Shown here: in pieces, positions 1-11,114 of the stretch | Position numbering within the stretch: the stretch's first letter is position 1 | Layout: every line of letters begins with the position of its first letter | Origin: Euphorbia lathyris | Lineage: Eukaryota; Streptophyta; Magnoliopsida; Malpighiales; Euphorbiaceae | Direction: 5' to 3' | Length of the DNA: 64,000 nucleotides | Assembly (NCBI RefSeq): GCF_963576675.1 | Contig: NC_088917.1 | Span: forward strand, 77,486,610-77,550,609 | Translations under genes and position numbers: made by a program | Notes under the pieces: generated by a model | The model's database searches: none | What the model was told of the DNA's origin: nothing | What the model saw: only the letters and a program-made list of their open reading frames with translations

Positions 1-122
1 TTCCTAGACTCCAGAGTAACTTGTTTCAGTCTGGAAAAGAACTCAACTGAAAAATCACCACTTTGATGTATAGCCCTCAAGCTTTGCTCATCTATTGTCA
101 ATTCCTCCAAGTTGGGAATAAA
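1..122 (-). CDS. Probable further LRR exon of the left-hand NLR gene (partial, runs off the window)
   Basis: Read on the minus strand, an AG acceptor ending at 123 opens a phase-0 frame that stays open to position 1 (40 codons plus 2 nt). It begins with the F-x-P-N-L-E-E-L-T-I pattern that opens LRR exons in this gene family (compare VSFPNL and VTFSNL in the next exons upstream). The exon lies downstream of, and in phase with, the strong AAG|GTAAAC donor at 3115, so I infer it is the next exon of the same gene after a ~3 kb intron. It could instead belong to a separate neighbouring NLR fragment. A cDNA read spanning 3116 to 122 would decide. Confidence 0.6.
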
Positions 123-756
123 CTGACCAAAAATAGAAACCATAATATCAAGTCAACATCCATACAAAAATTTAGGGTTAGTTACAAACACAGTTGCGTT
201 TGTAACGAAAATACCACAAGTACCATCTGCAAATCTATAAAACCACAATACTATCTATTTGTAATTAACCTAAAAAATTTAATAAAAACTAAATTTATGC
301 AAACCAAAGTGTATAATTTAAGCTAATTAAAATGATTTGTTTGCTATGAAGCATGGATACTTCTAGGAGGTCAATGTATGCGTATCCAATACTCCGAGTA
401 CGGGGTTATGGCGGGGATACGCGGGGATACGGCTATGAAATATCTTTTTTTTCTTTTTCTTTTTTGATTAGAGGGGATACTCAAGGATATGTTGGGTATA
501 TTTTCGAGGATAGTTTTCATAATTAATTAGTTAAATTGTAAGGTTTTTTTTTTAAAACATTAAAGATATAAGGATTATATGACAAATTAAATAAAGTAAT
601 ATTAACCCACCACCCACTCACCTTTTGAAACATACAGAGATATAAGAAATTGAAAAACGCACCCAAATTTTTCTTAGTTTTCTCTCGACCCTAACTTCCA
701 TCTCTTGTAGGTTCTGTTCGATTTCGACTTTTGTTCGATTGAAATCTCGTTCGATT
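123..756. other. Intron DNA without a recognisable gene
   Basis: AT-rich DNA inside the inferred last intron of the left NLR. Around 350-510 it holds a degenerate cluster of the word GGGGATAC in both spaced and adjacent copies, typical of decayed intergenic repeats. No coding potential supported. Confidence 0.5.
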
Positions 757-1553
757 GAGGAAAAGAGTTAATTTTATCTTTATATTTATTTATTTTATAA
801 ATTAACCCCTTATTATCTGATTATCATAAACAAATGCTAAAACAAAAAATAAAAATCAATTACACCATCTTCTCTATGTCTCCTTAATTTCTTATTTTTC
901 TTCTACTTTCTCCCTCTTCTCTTCGTTAATTTTCTCTCTCTAAATACAATGGAATATAAGAGCAATGAATGTAAGTCTCCCGGTATACCAAAAACTTCAA
1001 CATCCAAAGTGCGGTTAATCAGATCGGCCTTGTTTGTCCGTATTCATACGGTGCTGCTCTTCAACTTGAGGGTTGCTATTTGAGATATTAGCATGGTGAG
1101 TTTTTGGGGAAGATTGATACAGGTGTGAAATTTAAGAAATGTAGTAGGAGTGCGAATAATGATGTTGAGTTTTTCCGATGGAGAGATGATGTTCTTGCTG
1201 ATTTGCAGACCGCGATTAGGTTTATAGTTAGTAGTTCTGGTTTGGTTGAAGGTTATGCTCATGTTTGGGGGATTTGAATTCAGGTGATTGTTCTTCTTTT
1301 TTGGCTAATGCTGTTGGGATGTTGAGTTTTGAGTATACCCGAACATATACATGCATTTGATTATAGAGAGAGAAAAAATAATAAAGAAAAGAGAGAAAGT
1401 AGAAGAGAAATAAGAAATTAAAGAGATAGAGAAGATGGTCTAATTGATTTTTATTTTTTATTTTAGGGTTGGTTTGTGATAATTAGGTAATAATGGGGTT
1501 TAATTAATTTATAAAATAAATAAATATAAGGATAAAATTAACTCTTTTCCTTT
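757..1553. mobile_element. Terminal-inverted-repeat element with ~185 bp arms and a possible captured coding fragment
   Basis: Positions ~757-940 and ~1360-1553 are inverted copies of each other (outer ends GGAAAAGAGTTAATTTTATC), separated by a ~420 bp core of different, less AT-rich composition. Long arms around a unique core resemble Pack-MULE architecture. I see no clear target-site duplication, so the superfamily is unassigned. On the plus strand the core has a short open stretch (~1090-1278) with the pattern K-F-K-K-C ... F-F-R-W-R-D-D, weakly like a GRF-type zinc finger. It lies in the intron of the left NLR. Confidence 0.6.
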
Positions 1554-2055
1554 TCCTTTTAACTGTTGAGTTTTTTTAACACCGTTAGTCAATTTGGCAT
1601 GTGTTTGCTAACGGAATGAACCTCAAAGTACACTTTTGTAAATTTTTAAACCACAAGAGTGCCAATCGAAAACAGGTGTAACCACAAAGTTTATTTTTGT
1701 ATTTTTCCCTAGTTAATATTATAGATGTTATTTGTGGTTTTATAATAACTTATGAGTGCTATTTGTGGTTTTATAATGATTTTATGAATGTGATTTGTGG
1801 TTTTATAATAACTTATGAGTGCTATTGTGGTTTTATAATAACTTCATATATAAAATTTGTCGTAACCCCACTGTACTTGTATCGATGCTTCATAGAAGAA
1901 GAAATAAGTACATCAAAATTCCAATTAACTCCGATCTTCATAAAGTTATCTATTGAATTATGGATATTATTAGATTATAATTTTGATTTCAACGTATTTG
2001 AAAAACTAGGGTGAATCCTTATGCATTGAGCCAAGTATAAATAAATTGAATATGA
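1554..2055. other. Intron DNA, with a short tandem repeat at 1727-1850
   Basis: Apart from the tandem repeat listed separately, this is AT-rich intronic sequence. The open frame over 1697-2014 on the plus strand is created by the repeat and has no recognisable domain. Confidence 0.5.
1727..1850. repeat. Short tandem repeat, ~32 bp unit, about four copies
   Basis: The phrase ATTTGTGGTTTTATAATAAC recurs four times at ~1729, 1759, 1793 and 1824, with small indels and the linker TTATGAGTGCT between some copies. It is a simple slippage-type array in the NLR intron. Confidence 0.75.
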
Positions 2056-2065
2056 TATATGTAAC

Positions 2066-3086
2066 GGGTAAACACCCATTGCCACTAAATTTTATCCATA
2101 TATTAGGGTAAATTACACCCATGGGGACTGAACTTTATCCATTTTCACATTATGGCCACTGAACTTAATTTCTTCCCACTGAACTTAATTTCTTCCCAGT
2201 ATGGCCACTGAACTTTACATTTTTTCACACCAGTGGCCACTTAACGTCTCAAAACGACCGTTGACAGCTAAAAATAAAAAATACAAAGCGTTAATGATAT
2301 TCTAAGGAACTTTAATTCTTGAAAATTTTCGTTTTGAGGTCATGTAGGTGTTGTTTGGCTAGGAGAGAGAGAGTGAATTTTTAGAGAGAGAAAGCTCCAA
2401 AAAATGTGATTTTCGAAAATAAAAAATGTGGTTTCATGGTGAATGTCGTTCTGAACAACTTTAATTCTTGAATATTTTCATTTTGAGGTCGTTAACGATC
2501 GTTAACGGTCATTTTGAGAAGTTAGTTAAAATTGAGTAGCCACCGTTGTTAAAAAGTGTAAAGTTCAGTGGGAAGAAATAAAGTTCAGTGACCATAATAT
2601 GAAAATGGGTAAACTTCAGTGGCCATGGGTGTAATTTACCCCCATATATTAATATTGTGGTCACTGAACTTCAATTCTTACCGGTATGATCACTAACATT
2701 ACACTTTTTAACACCGGTGGCCACTCAACGTCTCAAAACAACCGTTCACGGTCTCAAAATAAAAAATTTCGAAGATTAATTCTTGAAAATTTTCGTTTTG
2801 ATGTTATTTAGATGTTGTTTGGTTAGGAGAGGGCGTGTGAATTTTTAGAGAGAGAAAACTCTAAAAAAGGTGATTTTGGAAAACAAAAAATATGGTTTCA
2901 TGGTAAATGTCATTTTGAACAACTTTAATTCTCAAATATTTTTATTTTGAGGTCATTTTGAGGAGTTAGTTGAAGTTAAGTGGCTACTGATGTTAAAAAG
3001 TGTGGTCATATAGCGTTAAGAATTGAAATTCAGTGGTTACAATGTTAAAATGTATAAAGTTCAGTGGTCATGAGTGTAATTTTCCC
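2066..3086. mobile_element. MULE-type MITE (outer element, interrupted by a second MITE)
   Basis: The left end GGGTAAACACCC and the right end (reading in from 3086 on the minus strand, GGGAAAATTACACTC) are imperfect inverted repeats whose arms both carry the recurring 'GTGG(T/C)CACTGAACTT' wording. Flanks TATATGTAA at 2056-2064 and 3087-3095 are a perfect 9 bp target-site duplication, the length Mutator-type transposases make. No coding capacity. The left arm is split by the inner MITE at 2106-2641. It lies in the intron of the left NLR. Confidence 0.75.
2106..2641. mobile_element. MULE-type MITE (inner element)
   Basis: Perfect terminal inverted repeats GGGTAAATTACACCCATGG open onto longer foldback arms. 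The element is flanked by a direct duplication CCATATATTA (2096-2105 and 2642-2651). A 9-10 bp duplication points to a Mutator-type transposase acting in trans; the element has no ORF of its own. It sits inside the left arm of a related MITE, so it inserted later. Confidence 0.8.
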
Positions 3087-3115
3087 TATATGTAAAGCAA
3101 AAAAAAATTGTTTAC

Positions 3116-6100
3116 CTTATCAACAGAAAACAATGTTTGTTGAAATGGAAGATGGCCATTCCCCTCTTCATTTTCTTGGTGGTAAAATTTCATCATTGGA
3201 TGACAACCATATACTTGCAAATATTTTAAGTTTGGCCACTCAGAGATATGAGGTCCTTCTGACCCTTCATCGTTTTCCTTTGCAATAATTACTTCCACAT
3301 TTTTGCAATGAATTATTAACAGCTCTTGAAGTTTGAGAAGACGACAAGCTATAGATGCCGGAAATACATATTTCAGATCCTTACAACATTTAACATAAAC
3401 CGTTAGCAGATTTTCAAAAGTGAAAGCTCCACATGGATAGTTATAACTCCATAAGTATTTGAAGTGCATGCCATAGAATTCCATTATCTCCAGGTTGGAG
3501 AAAGTGACCTGCAATACATGTATTTAGATCAACTTCTATTCTAAAAAAATACTAATTTTACTTGATGAAAAAAGAATTCAAATGAAATTAAAAAAAAAAA
3601 AAATTAAAAATAACTATGTTCTTAAATTAAGTTAACATTGAAAAGAAGAGAAGCAAAACATCACCATTTCATTGAAGAAGTATTCTTCCTCACTCTCATT
3701 GCTTGATAATCTGGACACAAAATTCTTCATTGCATTGCAATCTTGTATCCACAATTTTCTGAGCAATGGAAATTCAATTGAATAGCCACCACTGAATTTT
3801 TGCAAATTTGGAAGTCCTTTAAGTTGGAGATAATGGAGCTTAGGAAACACAATCTTATTGATGCTCTCTATTTCTGCAACTGTCTTACTCTGTATTATCT
3901 CTTCCACCGACTCACAACCCCTTAAGTCAAACTTTTTGAGTTGATTAAGACATTTCAGCATCTGAGCTGTGAATACATATTTCGAACACTTGCATCTATA
4001 CACCTTCAAGCTTGTTAAATTAGGGAAAGAAACCTGCACATCAAATGTTGTGTTTATATATGAAAAGAAAAAAGAAAAAAAAAAAATCTAACTTGGACTA
4101 GAAAAAGAGCATACCAATTCATTGAAAAGCAATTCCATTGGTGCAGTTCCCTCTTTTCTTTTGCAAAAGCCTGTGAGATTTGGGAGATTCGCGAGCCTTA
4201 AAGAGCTCAACTGATTGAACTCGATCACTTCATTGTTGTAATGCTCATCTTCACTTCCTTCACAAATTATAGCTTCCAGGTTATTACAAGAGCAAATTTC
4301 AATTTTTCGAAGTCGAAGTAAACATTTGGCTGATGAGAATGAAAAGAGGCTCTTCAATTTATGACAACCATTGATTTTTAGGATTCGTAATTCACCAAAA
4401 GACCCCATATGTAGTTGACCATGACACATCTTCTCCAAGCTCATTAAATCAATTAGATCCAACGACTCCAAGTTGGGAAAGGCAGGGCAAGAAGCCCCCA
4501 TAGTCGACTTGATCAGATGTTGAATGCCACAATTAATAATGCATAGATGCTTCAATGGCAGAAAGCCTTCTCGATCTAGATCATACAATACACTCTCAAT
4601 TCCCATTGCTTTAAATAAATATAGATATTCAGTCCCTCTCAACAACACTTTAATCCCATCCTCCAAATGAATACCTGCATCTAGCTTTAGCCTTATCGCT
4701 CTTGATCTTTCATCATCGTTCTCTTCCCAGTTAGCCCATTCATCACCTATGGATATTTTATAACTTCTCAACCCATCAAAGAACCTGCAACCTTGTGGTA
4801 TCCACTTAGAATTTTCAATTTGTATTTCTAAAGTCGAAAGCTTAGGCAAACTCTCTAACTCCACAAGTCTCGCATTACCATTGGCATTCCATCGAACAAA
4901 ACTGTTAAGCATGTACAGTTCTTCTAACGAGCACAGTTTTGATAACACATTTTCAGGAATTACTCGGAGATTGGAGCAATTTCTTAAATCTAATTGCTTC
5001 AATTGAGTCAATGCCTCTATTTCTTTAGGCAATTCAACAATCTTCGAACCTGCAAAACTGAGCAACTGTAGTTGCTTCAACTCTCCAATGGTGGCTATAT
5101 TATCCAACCGGCATCCATGCAAACACAATGTCTGAAGCTTTGTAAGTGAACCAATTGATGAAGGAAGAGGCACCAGACACATGCCGGAGAAATGAACAAC
5201 CTTCAAGTTTTGGATCCTTTCAAAAAAGGAATCGGGCATTTCTAGAGAAAGATCTTCTGTGAAAAGTAAAAACAATTCTGCCTCTGGGCAAGCTAGGCCT
5301 GCAGGAAGCTCATGGAGATCAGGGTACGTAAGAGATATTCTGGTGCAATTTTCCTTTGGCCCATCTCTGAATCCAACCTCATTTGTTCCAATATGTGCAT
5401 GTTGCTCTCTAGATGCAATTGAGAGAGCAGTATCACGAACAAGGTCATGTATTTTGACACATCCATCAATGTCGCCATCCAGCAATAAACTCTTGTCTTT
5501 GAGTTTTCCTATCAAGGTTAGCACTTTGTTCCTTGCATCTTCAATGTTACTAATGCCTCTAAATAAACCCAAACCCATACAATGAGTCAACAAGTACCGG
5601 ATCCGGATGTTAGATTGCCCAAACAGAGCACAAAGCAAGAAAAATGACTTTGCTTCCTTTCCGGGTAGATTATGATAGCTTGACTCAAGGACTTTGTATA
5701 CTCTTTCCTCTATTTCTTCATCCCCCAAGGTAGACAGCTGATTTAGCTTATCATTCCACACATGAGATTTTTTATTCTGTAAATCGGTGGCAACTAGTTG
5801 AATCAAAAGAGGTAACCCTGCACATTTTTTTGCAATTTTAGTTGCTATTGCATGGAATTGTGGATCTTTAGCCTCAGCAACAGACATTTCAAACAACTTC
5901 CACGTCTCTTCATCTTCTAGAGCTTCAAGTGAGAATAGTTTTTGTGTCCGCATCTCACTCGATAATAGATCTCTGTTCCTTGAGGTAAGCATTATTTTGC
6001 AACCCTTAAATGCATCCCCACAAGGAATTCCGATAGCACTCAAATCAAGCTTTTGCCAAAGATCATCAAGAACAATTAGTACTTTGGATTTGTCTAACCT

Positions 6101-6850
6101 TCTATCAAGTTGACTTGCTCTTCCCGGTAGTTCTTCGGCATCAAATTTCAGTCCTAAGAAATCAGCAATCTCTGCCTGAATCCTTCTCAACTCTGGTGCG
6201 TGAGAAACAGCAACCACCACCACAGTCTCAAACAGCTTCTCTGCTAGTGCTTTTCGTTGGACCTCCTTTGCTAGTGTGGTTTTACCGATGCCTCCCATAC
6301 CATAGACCCCTAACATATTCAGAGTAGGATCTCTCAAAGCATCCATAATTTGGTTGAGCAGCAACACCCTTGAAGGCAAGGCTTCGCGGCTGTACACAGA
6401 AGGCACCGGTATCGGTTGCAGAGGGGGGCAGAAGGAAATCGAATCTAGTTCTTTTTCATTTAGAAGCTTCTCGATCCCTGAAGCTTTCTTGTCTGATTTC
6501 TTGCTCAGCTGGTAGCGAGACTTGAAGTTGGGACATAATCCCACCAAGCACTTTTTCTTGGCTTCTTCTTTCTGTTGCACAAGTTCCTCAGCATCTGGAA
6601 TAGCTCTATCTGCACTGCTCAGCCACTTGGTAACATTTTCATAGATCTCTTCACCGTTTCGAGTAGCATCGTTAACGGCCTGCTGCAACCTGTCTTTCTT
6701 GTTCTTCAATTGCTCAACCTGATCATGGAGAGTCTGGACTTTGGTGTTGCAGTTGAAAGCATAGCCAATGTGTCGTGCGGTAGGCGTAACAATGTATTGT
6801 TTGATGGGATCTGTAATTAAGTTGCCCAAAAATGAAAGAATGCAATCCAT
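3116..6850 (-). CDS. CC-NBS-LRR disease resistance protein, RPS2/At4g27190 type
   Basis: Intracellular immune receptor of the NLR class, expected to sense pathogen effectors and trigger defence. Exons (minus): 6850-4115 (912 codons), 4033-3665 (123) and 3508-3116 (131), all joined in phase 0 at GT/AG sites. The N-terminal ~130 residues form the coiled coil. The NB-ARC follows: P-loop GVYGMGGIGKTT at ~181-192, kinase-2 LIVLDDLW ~258-265, RNBS-B KIMLTSRNRDLL ~285-296, GLPL ~345-348, and an MHD-type motif reading IHD at ~467-469. LRRs start near residue 500 and run through the later exons, with C-x-x-L cores typical of the family. The ATG at 6850 begins the usual MDCI-type leader and lies just behind a CT-rich 5' leader. 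No stop or frameshift is visible. The last donor (AAG|GTAAAC) implies at least one more exon, probably 122-1. Confidence 0.9.
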
Positions 6851-6962
6851 GATAGAAAGTGAAGAGAGAGAGAGAGAGAAGTAGATGATTTGGAAGATAG
6901 AAAGGGAAGAAAGTAGTAGAAATGATCTGATGAAAGACGAAAGTGAAAACTATAATTATATG
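6851..6962 (-). promoter_or_regulatory. Putative core promoter and CT-rich leader of the left NLR
   Basis: On the minus strand a TATAATTATA block (6951-6960) lies about 100 bp upstream of the NLR start codon. A pyrimidine-rich stretch with a (CT)n run at about 6863-6880 follows, as is common in plant 5' leaders. This assignment rests on position and composition only; no transcription start is known. Confidence 0.35.
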
Positions 6963-7489
6963 ATGTGGATTGACAATGTGAAAGGTAAGGAATAGATTCC
7001 CACTCTGAAATGATTTTTGGTGATTTTTGGGAGCTTTTGATTAGAAATGTGAAATGAATAGGGAATAGATAATGTGGATTGTTAAATATCGTCCTCAAAT
7101 TACTAGTTAAAGGCCCCTTTACCCTTCTCATAATTTTGATAAAAAAAACTGAAAATTCTCTCTTTAAAATCACAAACCCGAACAACAATAATTAAAATTA
7201 TGAAAATAATTGATGTTTGACAACCCGAACCCCAAAAATAGATGAATATGAGTTGGAAACATTAAAATTTACGTTTTTTATCAAAAAAAATCGTGAATTT
7301 TGTGACGATTTTGCATTTTTTGTGACAAAAAATTAGAGAATTTTGCATTTTTCATCACAAATAATTCATATTTTTCATCATGATTTTACATAGGCCAAAT
7401 TTTGGCCTAGGCGGACACGATTCTCTCAAAAATCCAAGTTTAGAAATTTTTTTTATGAAAAGGATAAAATTGTCCAAATGAGGGCTAAA

Positions 7490-7572
7490 TTTTGACGGAG
7501 TGGGGAATCGAACCTCAAACCTGTCAAGCAGAGGTTCAACGCCTTACCACTCGAACCAACCCTCATTGGCTT
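7490..7572 (-). mobile_element. tRNA-derived SINE head (SINE remnant)
   Basis: On the minus strand an A-box-like TGGTTCGAGTGGTAAGG is followed about 35 bp later by a B box GAGGTTCGATTCC, the split pol III promoter of tRNA-derived SINEs. It does not fold as a complete tRNA (no matched acceptor stem, no 72-75 nt frame). The body probably continues to lower coordinates (~7380) but I cannot define its end. Confidence 0.5.
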
Positions 7573-7719
7573 CACTATCGTTATTATTAAACTTTAAAGA
7601 TTGAATAAACATAGGGGGTAGACATTCAGCCTCCTGTCTCAAAATTTTTTATCGGGGTGTGGAATGGCCCAGACTTGTCCAAAATTCAAAATTTTAATAT
7701 TTTGGACCTATTAGGTACT

Positions 7720-8106
7720 CTCTAATGCAAGCACCCTTCAAAGTTGCCAAAACTTAACATACCATTTCAAAATATATTATTTTATTTTCTCTCTCATCCA
7801 CGTCAAATTTGGCAACTTAAAAAAAACTCCAATGCTAATAACTATAAAAGTTGTCACCATGGTCCCACAAATCATTATTTTAAATATAATTTAAAAATAT
7901 TGTCATAAAATTCCACTAATAGTAGCCAACTAAATCATTTTTTATATTAAAAAAGAAAAAATAAGAGGGTAAAGGGATGCAAAAAAAAATTAATATTGTC
8001 ATAATCATTTAAGCAATCTTTGTTACTCTAATGCAAGACACTCTTTCAAGCACTCTTCACCTCATCAAATACCCTTCCAAACACCTTGCATTGGAGATGC
8101 TCTTAT
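7720..8106. repeat. Probable MITE with 'CTCCAATGCAAGG'-type ends
   Basis: The right end reads, on the minus strand, GAGCATCTCCAATGCAAGG, a wording common at the ends of plant MITEs. The left end near 7729 has the related CTCTAATGCAAGCACCC. The interior is AT-rich and non-coding. Ends only partly match, so the borders are approximate. Confidence 0.4.
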
Positions 8107-8860
8107 AGAGCTATGTGAGTTCTATCTTTTTCGAATTCTTATAACCTGTTCAGCACATGTTGAAAACAAAAAAAAAAAAAAAAATCAAAATATCCTGTCG
8201 AATTTAAAAATATTTTATCCCAAACCTGTTTTGAAACTGAGGTAACATTATATTGGCCGACAAGGATAAAAATTTTTATCCTCTATCCTAAAAATAATAA
8301 TAAAATAAAAAAGAGAAACCATAAAGAGAAAAAAGTTAATACAGAAACATTAATCAAATGGTTATAATGAAAGTAATTTCAAATGAAGAAGTTAGTGGTT
8401 AGTGACTCAGCCTTCATTTTCTCACATTAATTCATATTCAAATACTGCAGTACCTACTTTAATGTTCACACTCAGCCAGACCGACCCATCAAATTTTTGT
8501 GGATTGCTTTATAATGATGTGATTAAAAGTTTGCAAATCTCTATGAAGATTTGATGGATGTTTTATTAATAAAATATAGTATTTTAAAACATCAATTTGA
8601 ACATGAACATAAATATCAATGAACATATCTATATAAAATTCAAATATCAAAAATGGTAAAATTAGTAATACAAGTATGATTTATGGTTTTGATTTGGAAG
8701 ACTTGTATTTTGTCAATATCTAACTTTGTTTTTAGAAAGACTAAAATACTCTTGATTGTCACATGCACACATCATCACAACTAATAGTGTAATTAAAATA
8801 TTACCTTTTCGTTAACAAAACGTACTACAAACATCTAGCGAACTTTTAAATAGGGTTATA
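8107..8860. other. No gene seen
   Basis: AT-rich intergenic DNA with a poly-A run near 8168-8184. I see no open frame with domain content, no RNA gene and no clear repeat border. Confidence 0.5.
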
Positions 8861-8862
8861 AT

Positions 8863-9318
8863 CGAGTCGAACCAAGTTTTGGCCTGTTCAGAATTGCAGA
8901 AAATTAACTTGCTCAAGCTCAATATTATTGTTGAGCTAGTTCACGAGTTTTACTCGCGAGCAGCTCGTTAATTCGGTTCGTGAACTTCGCTCACGACAAC
9001 TCATTAATTATATTCATTAATTGTATAGATTTGAAATTTCTTTAATACAAAACTATATAGTTTTAAAACATATAAAACTAAATTTTAGTTTTGTTGTTTT
9101 ACATTATCCCCAGTATCGAAATATTATTATTAAAAAAATAATCGAAACAAACTTGTTTACGGATGTGTTCATGAAAATATAATCAAGTTTGCTCATGAGT
9201 TTTGTTCATGAATCTATAATCGATCCTGCTAGCAAGCTTTGTTGTCGAGTTTCGCCGTGCTCAAGGTCGGCTCGTTTATAAATAGAACCGAACATGATCG
9301 AGCTTTTACAGCCCTGCT
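8863..9318. repeat. MITE-like foldback of the AGGGCTGTAAA family (degraded)
   Basis: The right end reads AGGGCTGTAAAAGCTCG on the minus strand and the left end AGGGTTATAATCGAG, with words such as GCTCGTT, CTCGCGAGC and GCCTGTTCA repeated in both orientations. The same wording returns at ~56,730-57,086. This fits an abundant plant hAT-like MITE family. No target duplication is evident. Confidence 0.55.
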
Positions 9319-9424
9319 TTTAAAGTATGTGTAATGTATTTGCAAATAAGACAAACCACATACATATTTTTTATCTTGCCATTATTTATAATTACAATAT
9401 TAATGCTGCATGCAAAAAAAAAAT

Positions 9425-9580
9425 TGATAGTTTGTCCAATTTCTCGGTTCGAGGCTCATCAGACATGCTTTAAGGTGGATCCTTCTCCCAATTAAAACTT
9501 TTTGTACACATTAGGACTCGAAATCGAAATCTAAGTTAAGCGACTTGATGCTCTTAACCACTCAAGTCTAACCTTAAATG
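9425..9580 (-). mobile_element. tRNA-derived SINE (minus strand)
   Basis: On the minus strand TAGACTTGAGTGGTTAAGAG (A box) is followed at tRNA-like spacing by GATTTCGAGTCC (B box), then a unique body ending in an A-rich run at lower coordinates (about 9412-9424). No complete tRNA cloverleaf can be drawn. Confidence 0.55.
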
Positions 9581-10129
9581 ATAGCATAACACATGCAATT
9601 TTCATTGTTAGTATATCTTTTTGACATAAGCATGTGAACTCCGTTTCAATAGTATACATGAATCAATATATGATTATTAAAATATAAAAAAAACACATTA
9701 TATTATATACCAAAAAAATAAATATGCGTAAAATTTATCCAGAGTGAGTTTTTCAAGAAACTTTAACAAATATAGTTTTGAACTAGTTTTGTTTTGTTTT
9801 GGCAATTTTCAGTTCCCTGGTTAGCCACAATAAAAAAAAAAATATGTCCAAGTATAACCTCAAATATCGAAATGATACCTCATATACACTGAATTGATAC
9901 TTCATTTACTCTGCTATATTCGTAATTTTATATTTTTTTCTCCTATTTTTGTAATTTGTAAAATGTTTCTTAGCTACTTTTTTCTTTGTTAAAAGCCCCA
10001 ACATTCAACATTTTTAATAGGCAAAAAAAATCCTAAGTCCAACGCATTAAGGCCCAACAACATCTTTTATTGAATTTATGCTTTAGTAACTGCTACATTA
10101 TTTTTATATTATGTTTAGCATATCTTCTT
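9581..10129. other. No gene seen
   Basis: AT-rich intergenic DNA with poly-A and poly-T runs and no supportable gene or element border. Confidence 0.5.
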
Positions 10130-11114
10130 CTGTAAGTTTGATTTAGTCGGTTGCTGAAGTGGTTATTAATTCACTAATTTGTAGGGAGTGGTTATTCAAC
10201 AGTTATTCTGTAATTGTTCCTGCTGTATTTAAACTCAGTATCAGATCAATAATACGTACGCAATTACAACAAATTGAGTTGTTATAAAATCATCTCATTC
10301 ATTCTCTTTTATTAAGTCTGACATTCCAACAAATTGGTATCACAGCTCTCTTCTTGAGGGACTTGTGAATTTGTTATTATTTCTTTTTCTCTTCTTCTTT
10401 TATGGATTCGTCAGAAACTCCATTTACTGCATTAGCACCACCTGTTTTCAACGGTGAAGGCTATTATTATATTTGAGCAGCACGGATGGAAGCACATCTA
10501 GAGGCTAATGATCTCTGGGAAGCTGTTGAAGAGGACTACAAAGTTCCTCCATTATCCAAGAATCCAACTATGGCACAGAGCAAAAATCACAAGGAGAAGA
10601 ATCAGGAAAGTCGAAGGCCAGAGCTACGTTATTTGTTGTCTGGTATCTTTATCAGAATCATGACAATGAAAGCAGCTTTTGAAGTCTGGAATTTCTTGAA
10701 GAAGGAATTTGAAGGAGATGAGAAGATCAAGGGAATGAAGGCTCTTAACTTGATCAGAGAATTTGAATTTCAAAAGATGAAGGATTCAGAAACTGTCCAA
10801 GAGTATTCAGGCAAATTGCTTAGCATTGCTAACAAAGTAAGATTACTTGGTACTGAATTTCCTGATTCTAGATTAGTTCAAAAGCTTCTTATGACCGTTC
10901 CTGAAAGGATCTGTCAAAAATTAGTTTGGCAGAGTTGTTGAATGCTTTGCAGGCATAAGAGCAAAGGAGACTTTTGAGGTCTGAGAATTTTGTTGAAGGT
11001 GCATTATTTGCAAAGGGTCATTCCAGTCAGGGAGAAAAAGGGCAGAAGTACAAGAAGAATAAGAAGGAAGTTTCAGATTCTTCTAACACCAATGGAAGAA
11101 CTAAATCTGACTTT
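10130..11114 (+). mobile_element. Truncated Ty1/copia element (LTR end, primer site, gag only)
   Basis: An LTR-like sequence ends in CCAACA at 10331. It is followed by TGGTATCACAGC (10335-10346), one mismatch from the usual plant initiator-Met tRNA primer site, then a gag frame. The element stops abruptly near 11,115, where LINE sequence begins; there is no pol and no 3' LTR. The 5' limit of the LTR is uncertain. Confidence 0.7.
10402..11112 (+). pseudogene. Copia gag fragment (UBN2/DUF4219 type), broken
   Basis: The frame opens at ATG 10402 (MDSSETPFTAL...). A TGA at 10477-10479 stands where the family has tryptophan. The frame then continues through a UBN2-type gag core, with the 'EVWNFLKKEFEGDEKIK' and 'LLMTVPE' landmarks, to a TGA at 10939. 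A frameshift there carries the frame into a lysine-rich segment ending at the LINE junction. The nucleocapsid zinc knuckle and all of pol are missing, so the fragment is dead. Confidence 0.75.

Noticed and set aside
1697..2014. 105-codon plus-strand open frame
   Set aside because: Repetitive peptide generated by the ~32 bp tandem repeat inside an intron.
5259..5585. 108-codon plus-strand frame antisense to the NLR, and other short frames over 4-7 kb
   Set aside because: Shadow of the long NLR exon; composition follows the sense codons.
7490..7572. Possible tRNA gene
   Set aside because: Has A- and B-box-like sequences but no acceptor stem pairing or proper length; reads as a SINE head. The same holds for 9425-9580 and 12098-12296.
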